A stretch of DNA of 64,000 nucleotides. Source: Streptosporangium subroseum (lineage in GTDB: Bacteria; Actinomycetota; Actinomycetes; Streptosporangiales; Streptosporangiaceae). The stretch covers positions 124,001 through 188,000 of the forward strand of contig NZ_FZOD01000002.1 in the NCBI RefSeq assembly GCF_900188345.1, read 5' to 3'. Under the pieces are notes generated by a model. It was not told where the DNA came from and ran no database searches. It saw only the letters and a list, made by a program, of their open reading frames with translations. Shown piece after piece: positions 1-11,338 of the stretch. The position numbers and the translations under genes were made by a program. Position 1 is the stretch's first letter, and every line of letters starts with the position of its first letter.

Positions 1-1403
1 CCGACGGCCTGACCTGGACCTACAAGCTCAAGAAGGGCATCAAGTACGACGACGGCACCGAGGTCAAGGCCGCGGACGTCAAGTACGCCGTCGCCCGCAG
101 CAACTTCACCGACGAGCTCACCGACGGTCCGAAGTACTTCGCCCAGTACCTCGACGCCGACGGCTACAAGGGTCCCTACAAGGACAAGAACCTCGACGAC
201 TTCAAGGGTGTCGAGACGCCGGACGACTACACCGTCGTCTTCAAGCTCAAGCACCCGTTCGCCGAGTTCGACTTCCTCGTCGCCAACCCGCAGACCGCGC
301 CGGTGCCGCAGGCCAAGGACACGGGCGTCGACTACGAGAAGACCGTCGCCTCGACCGGTCCTTTCAAGTTCGAGAGCTACGAGGTCGGCAAGCAGCTCAA
401 CCTCGTCAGGAACACGAACTGGGACCAGGCGACCGACACCACTCGTAAGCAGCTGCCGGACCGCATCGAGGTGCAGTACAAGCAGAACGCCGAGGACATC
501 GACAGCCGCCTGATCGCCGGGCAGATCCAGGTCGACCTGGGTGGCACCGGCGTGCAGTCCGCGGCTCGCGCGAAGATCGTCGGTGACCCCAAGCTGAAGG
601 ACTCCACCGACAACCCCTTCACGCCGTTCAACCGCTACGCGATGATGTCGACGCAGGTCAAGCCGTTCGACAACATCGAGTGCCGCAAGGCCGTCCAGTA
701 CGCCACCGACAAGGTCGCCACCCAGGCGCCGTGGGGTGGCCCGCTCGGCGGCGAGATCGGCACGACCGCGATGACCCCGACCACGGTCGGCTACAAGGCG
801 TTCGACCTGTTCCCCAACGGCGCCGACCACACGGGTGACCTGGCCAAGGCCAAGGAGTCCCTGGCGGCCTGCGGTCAGCCGAACGGGTTCGCGACCAACA
901 TCGCGGTCCGTGGTGACCGCACCAAGGAAGTCCAGGTCGCCGAGGCCATGCAGGCCTCCCTCGACCGCGTCGGCATCAAGCTCACCATCAAGAAGTACCC
1001 CTCGGGTGACTGGAGCGCGCAGTACGCCGGCAAGCCGGACTTCGTGCACAAGAACAACCTGGGCATCATGGTCGCCGGCTGGGGCTCCGACTGGCCGTCC
1101 GGCTTCGGCTTCCTGTCGCAGATCGTCGACGGTCGTTTCATCAAGCCCTCCGGCAACTACAACATGATGGAGCTCAACGACAAGTCGGTGAACGACCTGC
1201 TCGACAAGGGCATCCAGACCACCGACGCCACGGCCCGTAACGAGATCTGGGCCGAGGTGGACAAGAAGGTCATGGAGTCGGCGGCGTTCCTGCCGTTCGT
1301 CTACGAGAAGACGCTCATCTTCCGTCCCTCGAACCTGACCAACGTGTATGTGCACCCGGCCTACGGCATGTACGACTACACGTGGCTCGGTGTCCAGCAG
1401 TAG
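1..1403 (+). CDS. ABC importer substrate-binding protein, family 5 (5' partial)
   Basis: This is the extracellular binding protein of a dipeptide/oligopeptide-type importer. The reading frame is open from the first bases (frame 3), so the start, signal peptide and lipobox lie upstream of the window. Visible features are the family-5 lobe motif GLTWTYKLKKGIKYDDG at the very start, a GPFKFESY turn, and a C-terminal WAEVDKKVMESAAFLPF segment, all typical of SBP_bac_5 proteins. About 466 residues are present, against a usual 530-600. It is followed after 81 bases by its permease. The ligand cannot be read from the sequence. Confidence 0.9.
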   Translation, partial: DGLTWTYKLKKGIKYDDGTEVKAADVKYAVARSNFTDELTDGPKYFAQYLDADGYKGPYKDKNLDDFKGVETPDDYTVVFKLKHPFAEFDFLVANPQTAPVPQAKDTGVDYEKTVASTGPFKFESYEVGKQLNLVRNTNWDQATDTTRKQLPDRIEVQYKQNAEDIDSRLIAGQIQVDLGGTGVQSAARAKIVGDPKLKDSTDNPFTPFNRYAMMSTQVKPFDNIECRKAVQYATDKVATQAPWGGPLGGEIGTTAMTPTTVGYKAFDLFPNGADHTGDLAKAKESLAACGQPNGFATNIAVRGDRTKEVQVAEAMQASLDRVGIKLTIKKYPSGDWSAQYAGKPDFVHKNNLGIMVAGWGSDWPSGFGFLSQIVDGRFIKPSGNYNMMELNDKSVNDLLDKGIQTTDATARNEIWAEVDKKVMESAAFLPFVYEKTLIFRPSNLTNVYVHPAYGMYDYTWLGVQQ

Positions 1404-1441
1404 TTCTTCCTCCAGCTAGCCAAAGGCAGGTGAAGGCCTAA

Positions 1442-1470
1442 GGTGCCCGGGAGCGATCCTCCCGGGCACC
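1442..1470 (+). terminator. Intercistronic hairpin between SBP and permease
   Basis: A perfect 12-base inverted repeat (GGTGCCCGGGAG and CTCCCGGGCACC) encloses a 5-base loop, with no T tract. It sits 39 bases after the SBP stop. In ABC operons such hairpins usually stabilise or partly terminate the message so that the binding protein is made in excess. It also argues against a GTG start at 1443 for the next gene. Confidence 0.7.
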
Positions 1471-1484
1471 CCGGCCGAACGATC

Positions 1485-2494
1485 GTGGTCGCTTTCATCG
1501 TCCGCCGCGTGATCGCCGCCGTGCTGATGCTCGCCGTTGTCAGCGCGGCCACCTTCGCGATCTTCTTTCTCATCCCGCGTGCCCTGGGACAGACCCCCGA
1601 AGGCATGGCGTCGCGTTACGTGGGGCGAGACGCCACTCCCGAGGCGATCCAGGGCGCGGTCAAGCGAATGCACCTGGACGACCCGATCCTCGTGCAGTAC
1701 GGACGCTTCGCACAGGGCATCGTCGCGGGTCAGGACTACTCGCTCGGCCCGAAGAAGGCGGAGTGCCCGGCGCCCTGCTTCGGCTTCTCCTTCAACAACA
1801 ACCAGCCCGTCTGGCCGACGCTTCTCGACCGCCTGCCCGCGACGCTGTCGCTGGCCTTCGGCGCCGCGATCGTCTGGCTGATCAGCGGGGTCGGCATCGG
1901 TGTCATCTCCGCGCTGAGACGTGGCACGTTACTCGACCGGACGGCGATGACGGTGGCGCTCGCGGGCGTGTCACTGCCGATCTACTTCACCGGCCTAGTC
2001 TCGCTCTCGGTGTTCGCCTACACGCTGGGCATCTTCCCCGGCGGAGGCAGCTACACCCCCATCACTCAGAATCCGGTCATGTGGTTCCAGGCGCTCATAC
2101 TGCCCTGGATCACCCTGGCGTTCCTCTACGCCGCGCTCTACGCCCGTCTCACCAGGGCGGGCATGCTGGAGACCATGAGTGAGGACTACATCCGCACGGC
2201 CCGTGCCAAGGGTCTCAAGGAGAGCACGGTCGTCGTCAAGCACGCCCTGCGCGCCACGCTGACCCCGATCCTCACCATCTTCGGCCTCGACCTCGGCCTG
2301 CTGCTGGGCGGCGCGGTGCTCACCGAGAGCACCTTCTCCATCCAGGGCATCGGCAAACTGGTCATCGACGCCATCCGGGGCAACGACCTGCCCGTCGTGC
2401 TGGGCGTGACCCTGTTCGCGGCGTTCTTCATCGTCCTGGCCAACCTCATCGTGGACATCCTGTACGCGGTGGTCGACCCGAGGGTGAGGCTGTC

Positions 2495-2498
<4 letters not shown>
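1485..2498 (+). CDS. ABC importer permease, DppB type
   Basis: Inner-membrane permease of a dipeptide/oligopeptide importer, about 337 residues. It has an N-terminal helix ([20 protein letters not shown]), a periplasmic loop that contains cysteines ([10 protein letters not shown]), and five further helices with the cytoplasmic coupling motif [13 protein letters not shown] that contacts the ATPase. I chose the GTG at 1485 because the longer GTG start at 1443 lies inside the preceding hairpin; neither start has a clear Shine-Dalgarno. Its stop overlaps the ATPase start by four bases (ATGA). No DppC-like second permease follows, which is unusual for this importer class. Confidence 0.88.
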
Positions 2499-3535
<1,037 letters not shown>

Positions 3536-3587
3536 GCGAGCCAATGAGCAGCACCCCCGAGGGCGCGCGACCCGCGAAGGAGGAGGC

Positions 3588-4646
3588 GTGAGCTCGCCTG
3601 ACGAGAGGGACGCCGCGATCGCGGCCGACCCCGACGCGCTGCTGTCCGTCCAGGGGCTGCAGAAGCACTTCCCGGTGACCAAGGGCATGCTCCGCCGCCA
3701 GGTCGGCGCGGTCAAGGCGGTCGACGGGGTCAGCTTCGACGTCCGCAAGGGCGAGACGCTCGGCCTCGTGGGCGAGTCGGGCTGCGGCAAGAGCACCACG
3801 GGACGTCTGGTCACCCGGCTGCTGGAGCCGACGGGGGGCAAGGTCCTGTTCGAGGGCCACGACATCACCCACATGTCCCAGGCGAAGATCCGCCCGCTCC
3901 GCCGCGACATTCAGATGATCTTCCAGGATCCCTACTCCTCGCTCAACCCCCGGCACACGGTCGGCGCCATCGTCGGCGCGCCGTACCGGATCCAGGGCAT
4001 CAAGACGGAGCAGGGCACCAGGAAGGCGGTCCAGGAGATCCTGGAGCTGGTCGGGCTCAACCCCGAGCACTACAACCGCTATCCGCACGAGTTCTCCGGC
4101 GGCCAGCGCCAGCGCATCGGCATCGCCCGCACGCTGACGCTCAGGCCCAAGCTCATCATCGCGGACGAGCCGGTCTCCGCCCTGGACGTGTCGATCCAGG
4201 CCCAGGTGGTCAACCTGATGGCGGACCTGCAGAAAGAGCTCGACCTGACCTACGTCATCGTCGCGCACGACCTGTCGGTCATCCGGCACATCAGCGACCG
4301 GGTCGCGGTCATGTATCTCGGCAAGATCGTGGAGATCGCCGACCGCAAGGACCTGTACGAGTCGCCCATGCACCCGTACACCACCGCCCTGATGTCCGCG
4401 GTGCCGGTCCCCGATCCGGCCCGCCGCAAGGACCGCGAGCGCATCCGCCTCCAGGGCGACGTGCCCAGCCCGCTCAACCCGCCGGTCGCCTGCCGGTTCC
4501 ACACCCGGTGCTGGAAGGCCCAGGAGATCTGCAAGACGGTGGAGCCGCCGCTGATCGAGCTGGCCCCCCGTCACCGGGTCGCCTGCCACTTCCCGGAGAA
4601 CGCCCCCGGGGCGGCGCCGGTGGCCGCCGGGACGATCACCGTCTGA
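3588..4646 (+). CDS. ABC importer ATPase, DppF type
   Basis: Second ATPase of the importer, 352 residues, expected to pair with the DppD-type subunit. Walker A is GESGCGKST, the signature FSGGQRQR and Walker [13 protein letters not shown]. The C-terminal Cys-rich extension ends with RVACHFPE. The GTG start is preceded by AAGGAGGAGGC, a strong ribosome site at the right spacing. A 15-codon reading frame (3544-3591) overlaps the start and may only serve translational coupling. The gene ends the operon at a long palindrome. Confidence 0.93.
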   Translation: MSSPDERDAAIAADPDALLSVQGLQKHFPVTKGMLRRQVGAVKAVDGVSFDVRKGETLGLVGESGCGKSTTGRLVTRLLEPTGGKVLFEGHDITHMSQAKIRPLRRDIQMIFQDPYSSLNPRHTVGAIVGAPYRIQGIKTEQGTRKAVQEILELVGLNPEHYNRYPHEFSGGQRQRIGIARTLTLRPKLIIADEPVSALDVSIQAQVVNLMADLQKELDLTYVIVAHDLSVIRHISDRVAVMYLGKIVEIADRKDLYESPMHPYTTALMSAVPVPDPARRKDRERIRLQGDVPSPLNPPVACRFHTRCWKAQEICKTVEPPLIELAPRHRVACHFPENAPGAAPVAAGTITV

Positions 4647-4653
4647 GCATCCG

Positions 4654-4699
4654 GAGAACGCCTGTCCCGTACGGCATGCCGTACGGGACAGGCGTTCTC
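4654..4699 (+). terminator. Perfect 46-base palindrome, operon terminator
   Basis: The 23-base arms (GAGAACGCCTGTCCCGTACG and on) are perfectly complementary with no spacer, followed by a modest T-containing stretch (GCGTTTGCGACGTTTT). It lies 8 bases after the ATPase stop and separates the two importer operons. Confidence 0.85.
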
Positions 4700-4726
4700 G
4701 CGTTTGCGACGTTTTACCGCCACCCT

Positions 4727-4742
4727 TGACCGTCGACTGTCA
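4727..4742 (+). promoter_or_regulatory. Possible operator upstream of second importer operon
   Basis: The interrupted palindrome TGAC-c-GTCGAC-t-GTCA lies about 120 bases before the SBP gene, and TTGACC at its left edge could act as a -35 element. No convincing -10 at standard spacing was found. This region (4700-4861) holds the only candidate promoter for the operon. Confidence 0.3.
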
Positions 4743-4861
4743 CATTTGCGCTACAGCCTCTCGCCGGGACTGGTCAGCCCTGCCCGCCACGTAGATCCTG
4801 CGATCATCAGAAGTCCGCACGACGGCCGCGACTGGGCCGCAAAACGGCGATGAGGTGCAGC

Positions 4862-6535
4862 ATGCGACGAAACGGTATGCCCCTGCGCGGTACGTTGGCG
4901 GTGATCGCGGGCACGGTCCTGATCATCTCGACGGCGGCCTGTGGCGGTGACGCGGAACCGGGGGCCACCGCGACCGATGCGGCGAAGGGCTCGACCTTCA
5001 TCTTCGCCTCCTCGGCGGATCCCAGCATCCTTGATCCGGCTTACCACAGCGACGGTGAGTCGTCCCGGGTGACCAACCAGATCTTCGAGACGCTCGTGAC
5101 GACCGAGAAGGGCGGCACCGGGGTCGCGCCCAGCCTGGCGGAGAGCTGGGAGGTCAGCGAGGACGCCAAGACCTACACCTTCAAGCTGCACCAGGGAGTG
5201 AAGTTCCACGACGGCGAGGTCTTCAACGCCGCCGCGGTCTGCGCCAACTTCGAGCGCTGGTACAACTTCACCGGACTGTCGCAGTCGGACTCGGTCTCCT
5301 ACTACTGGGTGACGGTGTTCCGGGGCTTCGCCAAGAACGAGTCCGACACCCTCGGTAAGAGCCTGTACGGCGGGTGCGCGGCCAAGGACGACAACACCGT
5401 GGAGCTCAAGCTCACCGAGCCGTCCGCCGCGGTGCTGTCGGCGCTGACGCTGTCGTCGTTCGCCATCGCCAGTCCCAAGGCGCTGAAGGACTACAAGGCC
5501 GACGAGGTGGGCGGGACCGCCGAGTCGCCGCTGTTCACCGGGACGTTCGGCACCGAGCACCCCGTCGGCACCGGGCCGTTCAAGTTCGCCTCCTGGACCC
5601 GCGGCGACAAGCTGGAGCTGGTCCGCAACGACGACTACTGGGGAGAGAAGGCCAAGCTCAGCAAGATCATATACCGGCCCATCGAGAAGGCCGCCGACCG
5701 GGCGCAGGCGCTGCGCGCGGGTTCGGTCCACGCCTTCGACTACGCCGACCCGGCCGATCTGGAGTCGCTCAAGAGCGCCGGGGTACAGGTCATCGAGCGG
5801 GCGCCGTTCAACATGGGCTACCTCGGCTTCAGCCAGAAGACGAAGATCATGCAGAACCAGAAGATCCGTCAGGCGATCGCCCACGCGATCAACCGCGAGA
5901 ACGTGGTGAAGACCAAGTACGGCGCCGGCGCCAAGGTCGCCAACGCGTTCATGCCGGACAGCCTGTGGAGCTACACCGAGGACTTCGCCAAGTACGACTA
6001 CAGCGTGGACAAGGCCAAGCAGCTCATCGCCGAGTCCGGCGAGGCGAACCCGACGCTGGAGTTCTGCTACCCGAGCGGCGTCAGCCGCGCCTACATGGTC
6101 GACCCGGCCGGCAACTTCCAGCTGATGAAGGCCGACCTGGAGGCTGCGGGCTTCAAGGTCAACCCGAAGACCTCGCCCTGGAGCCCCGACTACCTGAACA
6201 CCACCCAGGCCGGTGACTGCCCGCTCTTCATGCTCGGCTGGAACGGCGACTTCGGCGACCCCGACAACTTCCTGGGCACCTTCTTCCAGTCCTTCTCCAG
6301 CCAGTGGTCGTTCAAGAACGAGCCGATCTTCAAGGTGCTGAACGACGCCGAGCAGGAGCCGGACCAGGCCAAGCGTGAGGAGCTGTACAAGCAGGCGAAC
6401 GCGCTGATCGCCGAGTTCGTCCCGGGCGTGCCGTACGCGCAGAGTCCCTCGTTCTCGGCCGCGGCCAAGAACGTCCAGGGGTGGGAGCCGAGCCCGGTGC
6501 TCAACGACGTCTTCGCCACGATCTCGCTGTCCTGA
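4862..6535 (+). CDS. ABC importer substrate-binding lipoprotein, family 5
   Basis: Extracytoplasmic binding lipoprotein of the second peptide-type importer, about 557 residues. The signal peptide (MRRNGMPLRG then a hydrophobic stretch) ends in a lipobox IISTAAC, so Cys27 should carry the lipid. SBP_bac_5 hallmarks follow: FKLHQGVKFHDGEVFNA, GTGPFKFASW and LRAGSVHAFDY. I chose the ATG at 4862 because GAGGTG lies 6-8 bases upstream; an in-frame ATG at 4850 has no ribosome site. It is the first gene of a complete five-gene operon (SBP, B, C, D, F). The substrate is unknown. Confidence 0.92.
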   Translation: MRRNGMPLRGTLAVIAGTVLIISTAACGGDAEPGATATDAAKGSTFIFASSADPSILDPAYHSDGESSRVTNQIFETLVTTEKGGTGVAPSLAESWEVSEDAKTYTFKLHQGVKFHDGEVFNAAAVCANFERWYNFTGLSQSDSVSYYWVTVFRGFAKNESDTLGKSLYGGCAAKDDNTVELKLTEPSAAVLSALTLSSFAIASPKALKDYKADEVGGTAESPLFTGTFGTEHPVGTGPFKFASWTRGDKLELVRNDDYWGEKAKLSKIIYRPIEKAADRAQALRAGSVHAFDYADPADLESLKSAGVQVIERAPFNMGYLGFSQKTKIMQNQKIRQAIAHAINRENVVKTKYGAGAKVANAFMPDSLWSYTEDFAKYDYSVDKAKQLIAESGEANPTLEFCYPSGVSRAYMVDPAGNFQLMKADLEAAGFKVNPKTSPWSPDYLNTTQAGDCPLFMLGWNGDFGDPDNFLGTFFQSFSSQWSFKNEPIFKVLNDAEQEPDQAKREELYKQANALIAEFVPGVPYAQSPSFSAAAKNVQGWEPSPVLNDVFATISLS

Positions 6536-6538
6536 CGG

Positions 6539-7543
6539 ATGCTGAGGTTCGTCGTCAGGCGACTGGCGCTGCTCGTCCCGATCCTGCTGGGACTGTCGAT
6601 CCTGCTGTTCCTGTGGGTCAGAGCTCTGCCGGGAGGGCCCGCTGAGGCCCTCCTGGGGGAGCGGGCCACGCCGGAGGCCGTAGAGCGGGTCAGAAGGCTC
6701 TACGGCCTGGACCGGCCCTGGTACGAGCAGTACTTCACGTGGGTGGGCAACCTCCTGCGCGGAGACCTCGGCGTGTCCACCCGGACCCAGCACCCGGTCC
6801 TGGAGGAACTGCTCCGGACCTTCCCGGCCACGATGGAGCTCGCCCTCACCGCGATGATCTTCGCGGTGGGGGTGGGCATCCCCCTCGGCTACTTCGCCGC
6901 CCGCCGTCACGGCAGCTGGCTCGACCACCTCTCGGTCGCCGGGTCGCTGTTCGGCATCACGATCCCGGTCTTCTTCCTGGGCTACATGCTCAAGTTCGTC
7001 TTCGCCGAGAAGCTCGGGATCCTGCCCACCGACGGCCGCCAGGACCCGCTGCTCGACGTCGTGCACCCGACCGGGTTCTACGTGCTGGACGGCCTGGTCA
7101 GCGGGAATCTCGAAGCCTTCGCGGACGCCTTCCAGCACCTGATCCTGCCCGGGATCGCCCTCGGGACCATCCCGCTGGCGATCGTGGTGCGCATCACCCG
7201 CGCCTCGGTGCTGGACGTGCTCCACGAGGACTACGTGCGCACCGCCGAGGCCAAGGGCCTCAAACCGGCCACGATCCGGGGACGGCACGTGCTGCGCAAC
7301 GCGATGCTCCCGATCATCACGATCATCGGGCTGCAGGTCGGCCTGCTGCTCGGCGGCGCGGTGCTGACCGAGACCGTCTTCGCCTTCCCCGGGTTCGGCA
7401 AGTTCATCGCCGACTCGATCATGGCCAGGGACTACGCGGTGCTGCAGGGCTTCATCCTGTTCACCGCCGTGGTCTTCGTCCTGGTGAACCTGCTGGTCGA
7501 CATCGCCTACGGGCTCATCGACCCGAGGGTGAGGGTCGCGTGA
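6539..7543 (+). CDS. ABC importer permease, DppB type
   Basis: Membrane permease, 334 residues, starting three bases after the SBP stop. The N-terminal helix is LALLVPILLGLSILLFLWV, followed by the conserved LGERATPEAVERVRRLYGLD segment of this family and the coupling motif HEDYVRTAEAKGL. The C-terminus (GLIDPRVRVA) is typical. It pairs with the DppC-type permease next door. Confidence 0.92.
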   Translation: MLRFVVRRLALLVPILLGLSILLFLWVRALPGGPAEALLGERATPEAVERVRRLYGLDRPWYEQYFTWVGNLLRGDLGVSTRTQHPVLEELLRTFPATMELALTAMIFAVGVGIPLGYFAARRHGSWLDHLSVAGSLFGITIPVFFLGYMLKFVFAEKLGILPTDGRQDPLLDVVHPTGFYVLDGLVSGNLEAFADAFQHLILPGIALGTIPLAIVVRITRASVLDVLHEDYVRTAEAKGLKPATIRGRHVLRNAMLPIITIIGLQVGLLLGGAVLTETVFAFPGFGKFIADSIMARDYAVLQGFILFTAVVFVLVNLLVDIAYGLIDPRVRVA

Positions 7544-7574
7544 GCGGACACGACGCCTGGACGAGGTGGAGCGC

Positions 7575-8483
7575 ATGAGTCTGTCCCAGGCCGAAGTGGT
7601 CCTCGCCGGAGACTCCGGAGACGGGGCCGGGGGCAGTCTCGGCAGGGACGCCTGGCGCCGGCTGCGGCGCAACCCGGTCGCGATCGCGGGCGCGATCCTG
7701 GTGTTCCTGTTCGTCGCGGTCGCCCTGCTCGCCCCGTGGCTGGCACCCTTCCCGCCGGACAAGCCGGTCGGCCAGGTCACCCCCACCTCCATCCCCGGCC
7801 CGTCCGCCGAGCACTGGTTCGGCCTCGACGACCTGGGCCGTGACGAGTTCACCCGCATCCTGTGGGGCGCCCGCTGGTCCCTGGTCATCGGCGTGGTCTC
7901 GCTGTTGCTCGGCATGACGGGCGGCCTGCTGCTCGGCCTGCTCGCGGGGGCCTTCGGCGGGGTGGTCGACACCGTCGTGATGCGTTTTGTCGACATGGTG
8001 CTGGCGATCCCCGGCCTGCTGTTCGCCATCGGCGTCGCCGCCATGCTGGGGTCGGGGCTGGAAGCCGTGATGATCGCCATCGCGGTGGTGAACGTACCGA
8101 TCTTCGCCCGGTTGCTGCGCGGCCAGATGCTGGCCCAGCGCCAGTCCGACTACGTGCTGGCGGCCACGTCGGTCGGGGTGCGACGGCGCCGGATCGTGCT
8201 CGGCCACATCCTGCCCAACTCGCTGACCCCGGTCATCGTGCAGGGCACCCTCACCCTCGCCACCGCCATCGTGGACGCGGCCGGCCTGGCCTTCCTGGGC
8301 CTGTCCAGCAACGACCCCAGCATCCCCGAATGGGGCCGGATGCTGGCCGACACCCAGCGCTACCTGTCCAGCGCGCCGCTGCTCGCGGTCTTCCCCGGAC
8401 TGGCCATCATCTTCGCCGCACTCGGCTTCACCCTGCTGGGGGAGTCGCTGCGCGAGGCCCTCGACCCCAAGTACCGGCGGTGA
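7575..8483 (+). CDS. ABC importer permease, DppC type
   Basis: Second permease, about 302 residues. It has the N-terminal DppC segment (WRRLRRNPVAIAGAILVFLF), the loop HWFGLDDLGRDEFTRILWG, and the coupling region RQSDYVLAATSVGV. The C-terminal LGESLREALDPKYRR ending is characteristic. The ATG at 7575 has GAGGTGGAG upstream; a GTG at 7566 lies inside that ribosome site. A 12-codon frame (7540-7578) bridges from the previous stop and overlaps the start as ATGA, so coupling is likely. Confidence 0.92.
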   Translation: MSLSQAEVVLAGDSGDGAGGSLGRDAWRRLRRNPVAIAGAILVFLFVAVALLAPWLAPFPPDKPVGQVTPTSIPGPSAEHWFGLDDLGRDEFTRILWGARWSLVIGVVSLLLGMTGGLLLGLLAGAFGGVVDTVVMRFVDMVLAIPGLLFAIGVAAMLGSGLEAVMIAIAVVNVPIFARLLRGQMLAQRQSDYVLAATSVGVRRRRIVLGHILPNSLTPVIVQGTLTLATAIVDAAGLAFLGLSSNDPSIPEWGRMLADTQRYLSSAPLLAVFPGLAIIFAALGFTLLGESLREALDPKYRR

Positions 8484-8486
8484 CGA

Positions 8487-9467
8487 GTGAGTCTGCTCAA
8501 AGTCGAAGAGCTCAGCGTGGTCTTCCGCCAGCGAGGCCGCGAAGACGTGCGCGCCGTGGACGGCGTCAGCTTCTCCGTGGCCCCCGGCGAGACCGTCGGC
8601 CTGGTCGGGGAGTCGGGCTGCGGCAAGTCCGTCACCTCCCTCGCCGTCATGGGGCTGCTGCCCAGGCGCGGCGTGCTGGTGGAGGGGAGCATCGCCTTCG
8701 ACGGAACCGAACTGCTCACCCTGCCCGCCGACAAACTGCGCACCCTGCGCGGCAGGGACATGGCCATCGTCTTCCAGGACCCGATGAGCTCGCTCAACCC
8801 GGTCGTGCCCATCGGGGTCCAGGTGACCGAGGTGCTCGTACGGCACCGCGGCCTGAGCTCGGGGGAGGCGCGGGCCGAGGCGGCCGAGCTACTGCGCCGG
8901 GTGGGCATACCCGACCCCGCAAGGCGGCTGAGGGAGTATCCCCACCAGCTCTCGGGAGGCATGCGCCAGCGCGCGCTGATCGCGGCGGCGCTGGCCTGCA
9001 GCCCCCGGCTGCTCATCGCCGACGAGCCCACCACCGCGCTGGACGTCACCATCCAGGCGCAGATCCTCGAACTGCTCAAGGGACTGGTCGCCGACACCGG
9101 AACCGCGCTGGTCCTGATCACGCACGACCTGGGGGTGGTCGCCGGAATGTGTGACACCGTCCACGTGATGTACTCCGGCCGGATCGTCGAGCGGGCGTCC
9201 CGGCACGAGCTCTTCGCGAGCCCTCGCCATCCCTACACCGCCGGCCTGCTCGCCTCCGTGCCCCGGCTCGACCGGCCGCGCGGCGAGCGGCTGGAGCCCA
9301 TCCAGGGCTCCCCGCGCGACACCCTCCCGTGGTCGCGGGGATGCGCGTTCGCCCCCCGCTGCCGTAATCGCGTCGACGAGTGCGCCCGGGCGGCACCGGA
9401 GCTGCACGGCGGCTCGCACAGCCTGCGCTGCTTCAATCCGATCGAGGCCAAGGCGGTCAACCGATGA
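8487..9467 (+). CDS. ABC importer ATPase, DppD type
   Basis: ATPase subunit, 326 residues, starting at a GTG three bases after the permease stop. Motifs are GESGCGKS (Walker A), [11 protein letters not shown] (Q-loop), LSGGMRQR (signature) and [12 protein letters not shown] (Walker B). The oligopeptide-type C-terminal extension with GCAFAPRC is present. Its stop overlaps the start of the partner ATPase. Confidence 0.93.
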   Translation: MSLLKVEELSVVFRQRGREDVRAVDGVSFSVAPGETVGLVGESGCGKSVTSLAVMGLLPRRGVLVEGSIAFDGTELLTLPADKLRTLRGRDMAIVFQDPMSSLNPVVPIGVQVTEVLVRHRGLSSGEARAEAAELLRRVGIPDPARRLREYPHQLSGGMRQRALIAAALACSPRLLIADEPTTALDVTIQAQILELLKGLVADTGTALVLITHDLGVVAGMCDTVHVMYSGRIVERASRHELFASPRHPYTAGLLASVPRLDRPRGERLEPIQGSPRDTLPWSRGCAFAPRCRNRVDECARAAPELHGGSHSLRCFNPIEAKAVNR

Positions 9468-10519
9468 GCTCCGAGCCGTTGCTGTCGATCCGCGGGCTGA
9501 AGGTGCACTTCCCGGTCAAGAAGGGCGTGCTGCTGCAACGGGTCGTCGGCCAGGTCAGGGCCGTCGACGGCGTCGACCTCGACGTGGGGCAGGGCATGAC
9601 CTACGGCCTGGTGGGGGAGTCGGGCTGCGGCAAGAGCACGCTCGGCAAGGCCGTGCTGAGACTGGTGGAGCCCACGGCCGGAACCGTCGTGTTCGACGGC
9701 GTGGACGTCGGGGCGCAGAGCCCGGAGCAGACCCGCCTGCTCCGGCGGCACATGCAGATGGTCTTCCAGGACCCGTTCGCCAGCCTCGATCCCCGACAGA
9801 GCGTGGAGTCGGTGCTCACCGAACCGCTCAGGACCCACGGCTTCACCGGGGACGGCTCCAAGCGGGTGCGGGAGCTGCTCGACATCGTGGGGCTTCCCGC
9901 CGGAGCCGCGAGACGCTACCCCCACGAGTTCTCCGGTGGCCAGCGCCAGCGCGTCGGCATCGCCAGGGCCATCGCGCTCAACCCCCGCCTGATCATCGCC
10001 GACGAGCCGGTCTCCGCGCTGGACGTCTCGATCCAGGCGCAGATCGTCAACCTGCTGGAGGACCTGCAGGAGCAGCTGGGTCTCACCTACGTCGTGGTCG
10101 CCCACGACCTGGCGGTGGTGCGTCACGTCAGCGACGTGATCGGCGTGATGTATCTCGGCGCGCTGGTGGAGGAGTCTCCCTCCGACGAGCTGTACGCCGA
10201 GCCGCTCCACCCCTACACGATCGCGCTGATGTCGGCGATTCCGATTCCGGACCCCGAGGTCGAGGAGCGCAGGCAGCGGATCCTGCTCACCGGGGACCTG
10301 CCGTCTCCGGTGAACATCCCGCCCGGCTGCAGGTTCCACACCCGCTGCCCGTTCCGGCAGCCGACACGCTGCGCCGACGAGGAGCCCGGGCTCCGCGAGG
10401 CGCGCCCCGGCCGCAAGGTCGCCTGTCACTGGGTCGAGGAGATCGCGGCGGGCCGCATCCGGGCCGCCGCCAGCGCCCATGACCCCACCGCCACCGAGGT
10501 CGGCGTCCCCGTCACCTGA
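9464..10519 (+). CDS. ABC importer ATPase, DppF type
   Basis: Second ATPase, 351 residues, last gene of the importer operon. Walker A is GESGCGKST, signature FSGGQRQR, Walker [13 protein letters not shown]; the C-terminal extension includes [10 protein letters not shown]. The ATG at 9464 overlaps the preceding TGA, so the pair is translationally coupled. Beyond it lies a convergent two-component locus. Confidence 0.93.
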   Translation: MSSEPLLSIRGLKVHFPVKKGVLLQRVVGQVRAVDGVDLDVGQGMTYGLVGESGCGKSTLGKAVLRLVEPTAGTVVFDGVDVGAQSPEQTRLLRRHMQMVFQDPFASLDPRQSVESVLTEPLRTHGFTGDGSKRVRELLDIVGLPAGAARRYPHEFSGGQRQRVGIARAIALNPRLIIADEPVSALDVSIQAQIVNLLEDLQEQLGLTYVVVAHDLAVVRHVSDVIGVMYLGALVEESPSDELYAEPLHPYTIALMSAIPIPDPEVEERRQRILLTGDLPSPVNIPPGCRFHTRCPFRQPTRCADEEPGLREARPGRKVACHWVEEIAAGRIRAAASAHDPTATEVGVPVT

Positions 10520-10654
10520 CGGGGTGTCACCGGGCGGACTCGGGGCCCGGCGGCCGCCGGTGAGTGAGTGCCTCCGTCGTCTGGACCGGTCGGGAGTCCT
10601 GGCGTCGGACCGTGCCCTCGCCGGTGGTCGGGGGGCCTGCGGGCACGGCGTCCG
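10520..10654. other. Convergent intergenic region
   Basis: This is the gap between the importer operon and the opposing response regulator gene. An imperfect GC-rich inverted repeat (TCACCGGGCGG near 10527, CCGCCGGTGA near 10556) could act as a bidirectional terminator; nothing else is seen. Confidence 0.4.
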
Positions 10655-11338
10655 TCAGGGGATGGCGCCGGGGGTGATCAGGCCGGTCTCGTAGGCGAGG
10701 ACCACGGCCTGGACACGGTCGCGTAGGCCGAGCTTGGTGAGCACGTTGCCGACGTGGGTCTTGACCGTCGTCTCGCTCACCACGAGCTCGGCGGCGATCT
10801 CCGCGTTGGACATGCCCTTGGCGATCAGCCGCAGCACCTCCAGCTCGCGCTCGGTCAGCCGGTCCAGGCGGGCGGGGGTGGACTGCTGGTAGGCCGAGGG
10901 CAGGTGCGCGCCGAATTTGTCCAGCAGCCGCCTGGTGACGCTGGGCGCGACGATGGCGTCTCCCGCCGCGACCACCCGGATGGCCTGCACCAGCTCGTCC
11001 GCGGGGACGTCCTTGAGCAGGAACCCGCTGGCCCCGGCCCGCAGCGCCTCCACGATGTACTCGTCGAGGTCGAAGGTCGTCAGCACCAGCACCCGGGGCA
11101 CGTGGGTGCCTCTCGCGGCCTCCCGGACGATCCGGCGGGTCGCCTCGATGCCGTCCACGCCGGGCATCCGGATGTCCATCAGGACCACGTCCGGCAGCAG
11201 CGCACGGGCCTGGTCCTGAGCGGCCTTGCCCTCCCCGGCTTCCCCGACCACGGTGAGATCCGGCTCGGCCTCCAGGATCAGGCGGAAGCCGGTGCGCAGA
11301 AGTGGTTGGTCGTCCACCAGCAGCACTCTGATCGTCAT
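10655..11338 (-). CDS. Response regulator, NarL/LuxR family
   Basis: DNA-binding response regulator, 227 residues. The receiver domain starts with VLLVDDQPLLRTGF, the predicted phosphoacceptor is Asp55 in VVLMDIRMPG, and the C-terminal LuxR-type helix-turn-helix is LTERELEVLRLIAKGMSNAE. The start overlaps the kinase stop (ATGA), so the two are coupled. Kinase-regulator pairs of this kind often control an ABC exporter operon, but none is next to it here, so the target is unknown. Confidence 0.93.
   Translation of the reverse strand: MTIRVLLVDDQPLLRTGFRLILEAEPDLTVVGEAGEGKAAQDQARALLPDVVLMDIRMPGVDGIEATRRIVREAARGTHVPRVLVLTTFDLDEYIVEALRAGASGFLLKDVPADELVQAIRVVAAGDAIVAPSVTRRLLDKFGAHLPSAYQQSTPARLDRLTERELEVLRLIAKGMSNAEIAAELVVSETTVKTHVGNVLTKLGLRDRVQAVVLAYETGLITPGAIP

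Noticed and set aside
7540..7578. A 12-codon leader-like frame between DppB and DppC genes
   Set aside because: It bridges two ATGA-type junctions and probably only reflects translational coupling; nothing marks it as a functional peptide.
4751..8080. A 1109-codon open frame on the minus strand opposite the second importer
   Set aside because: It runs antisense to well-supported genes (SBP and permeases), has Arg/Gly/Asp/His-rich shadow composition, and matches no domain. Long antisense frames are expected at this GC content.
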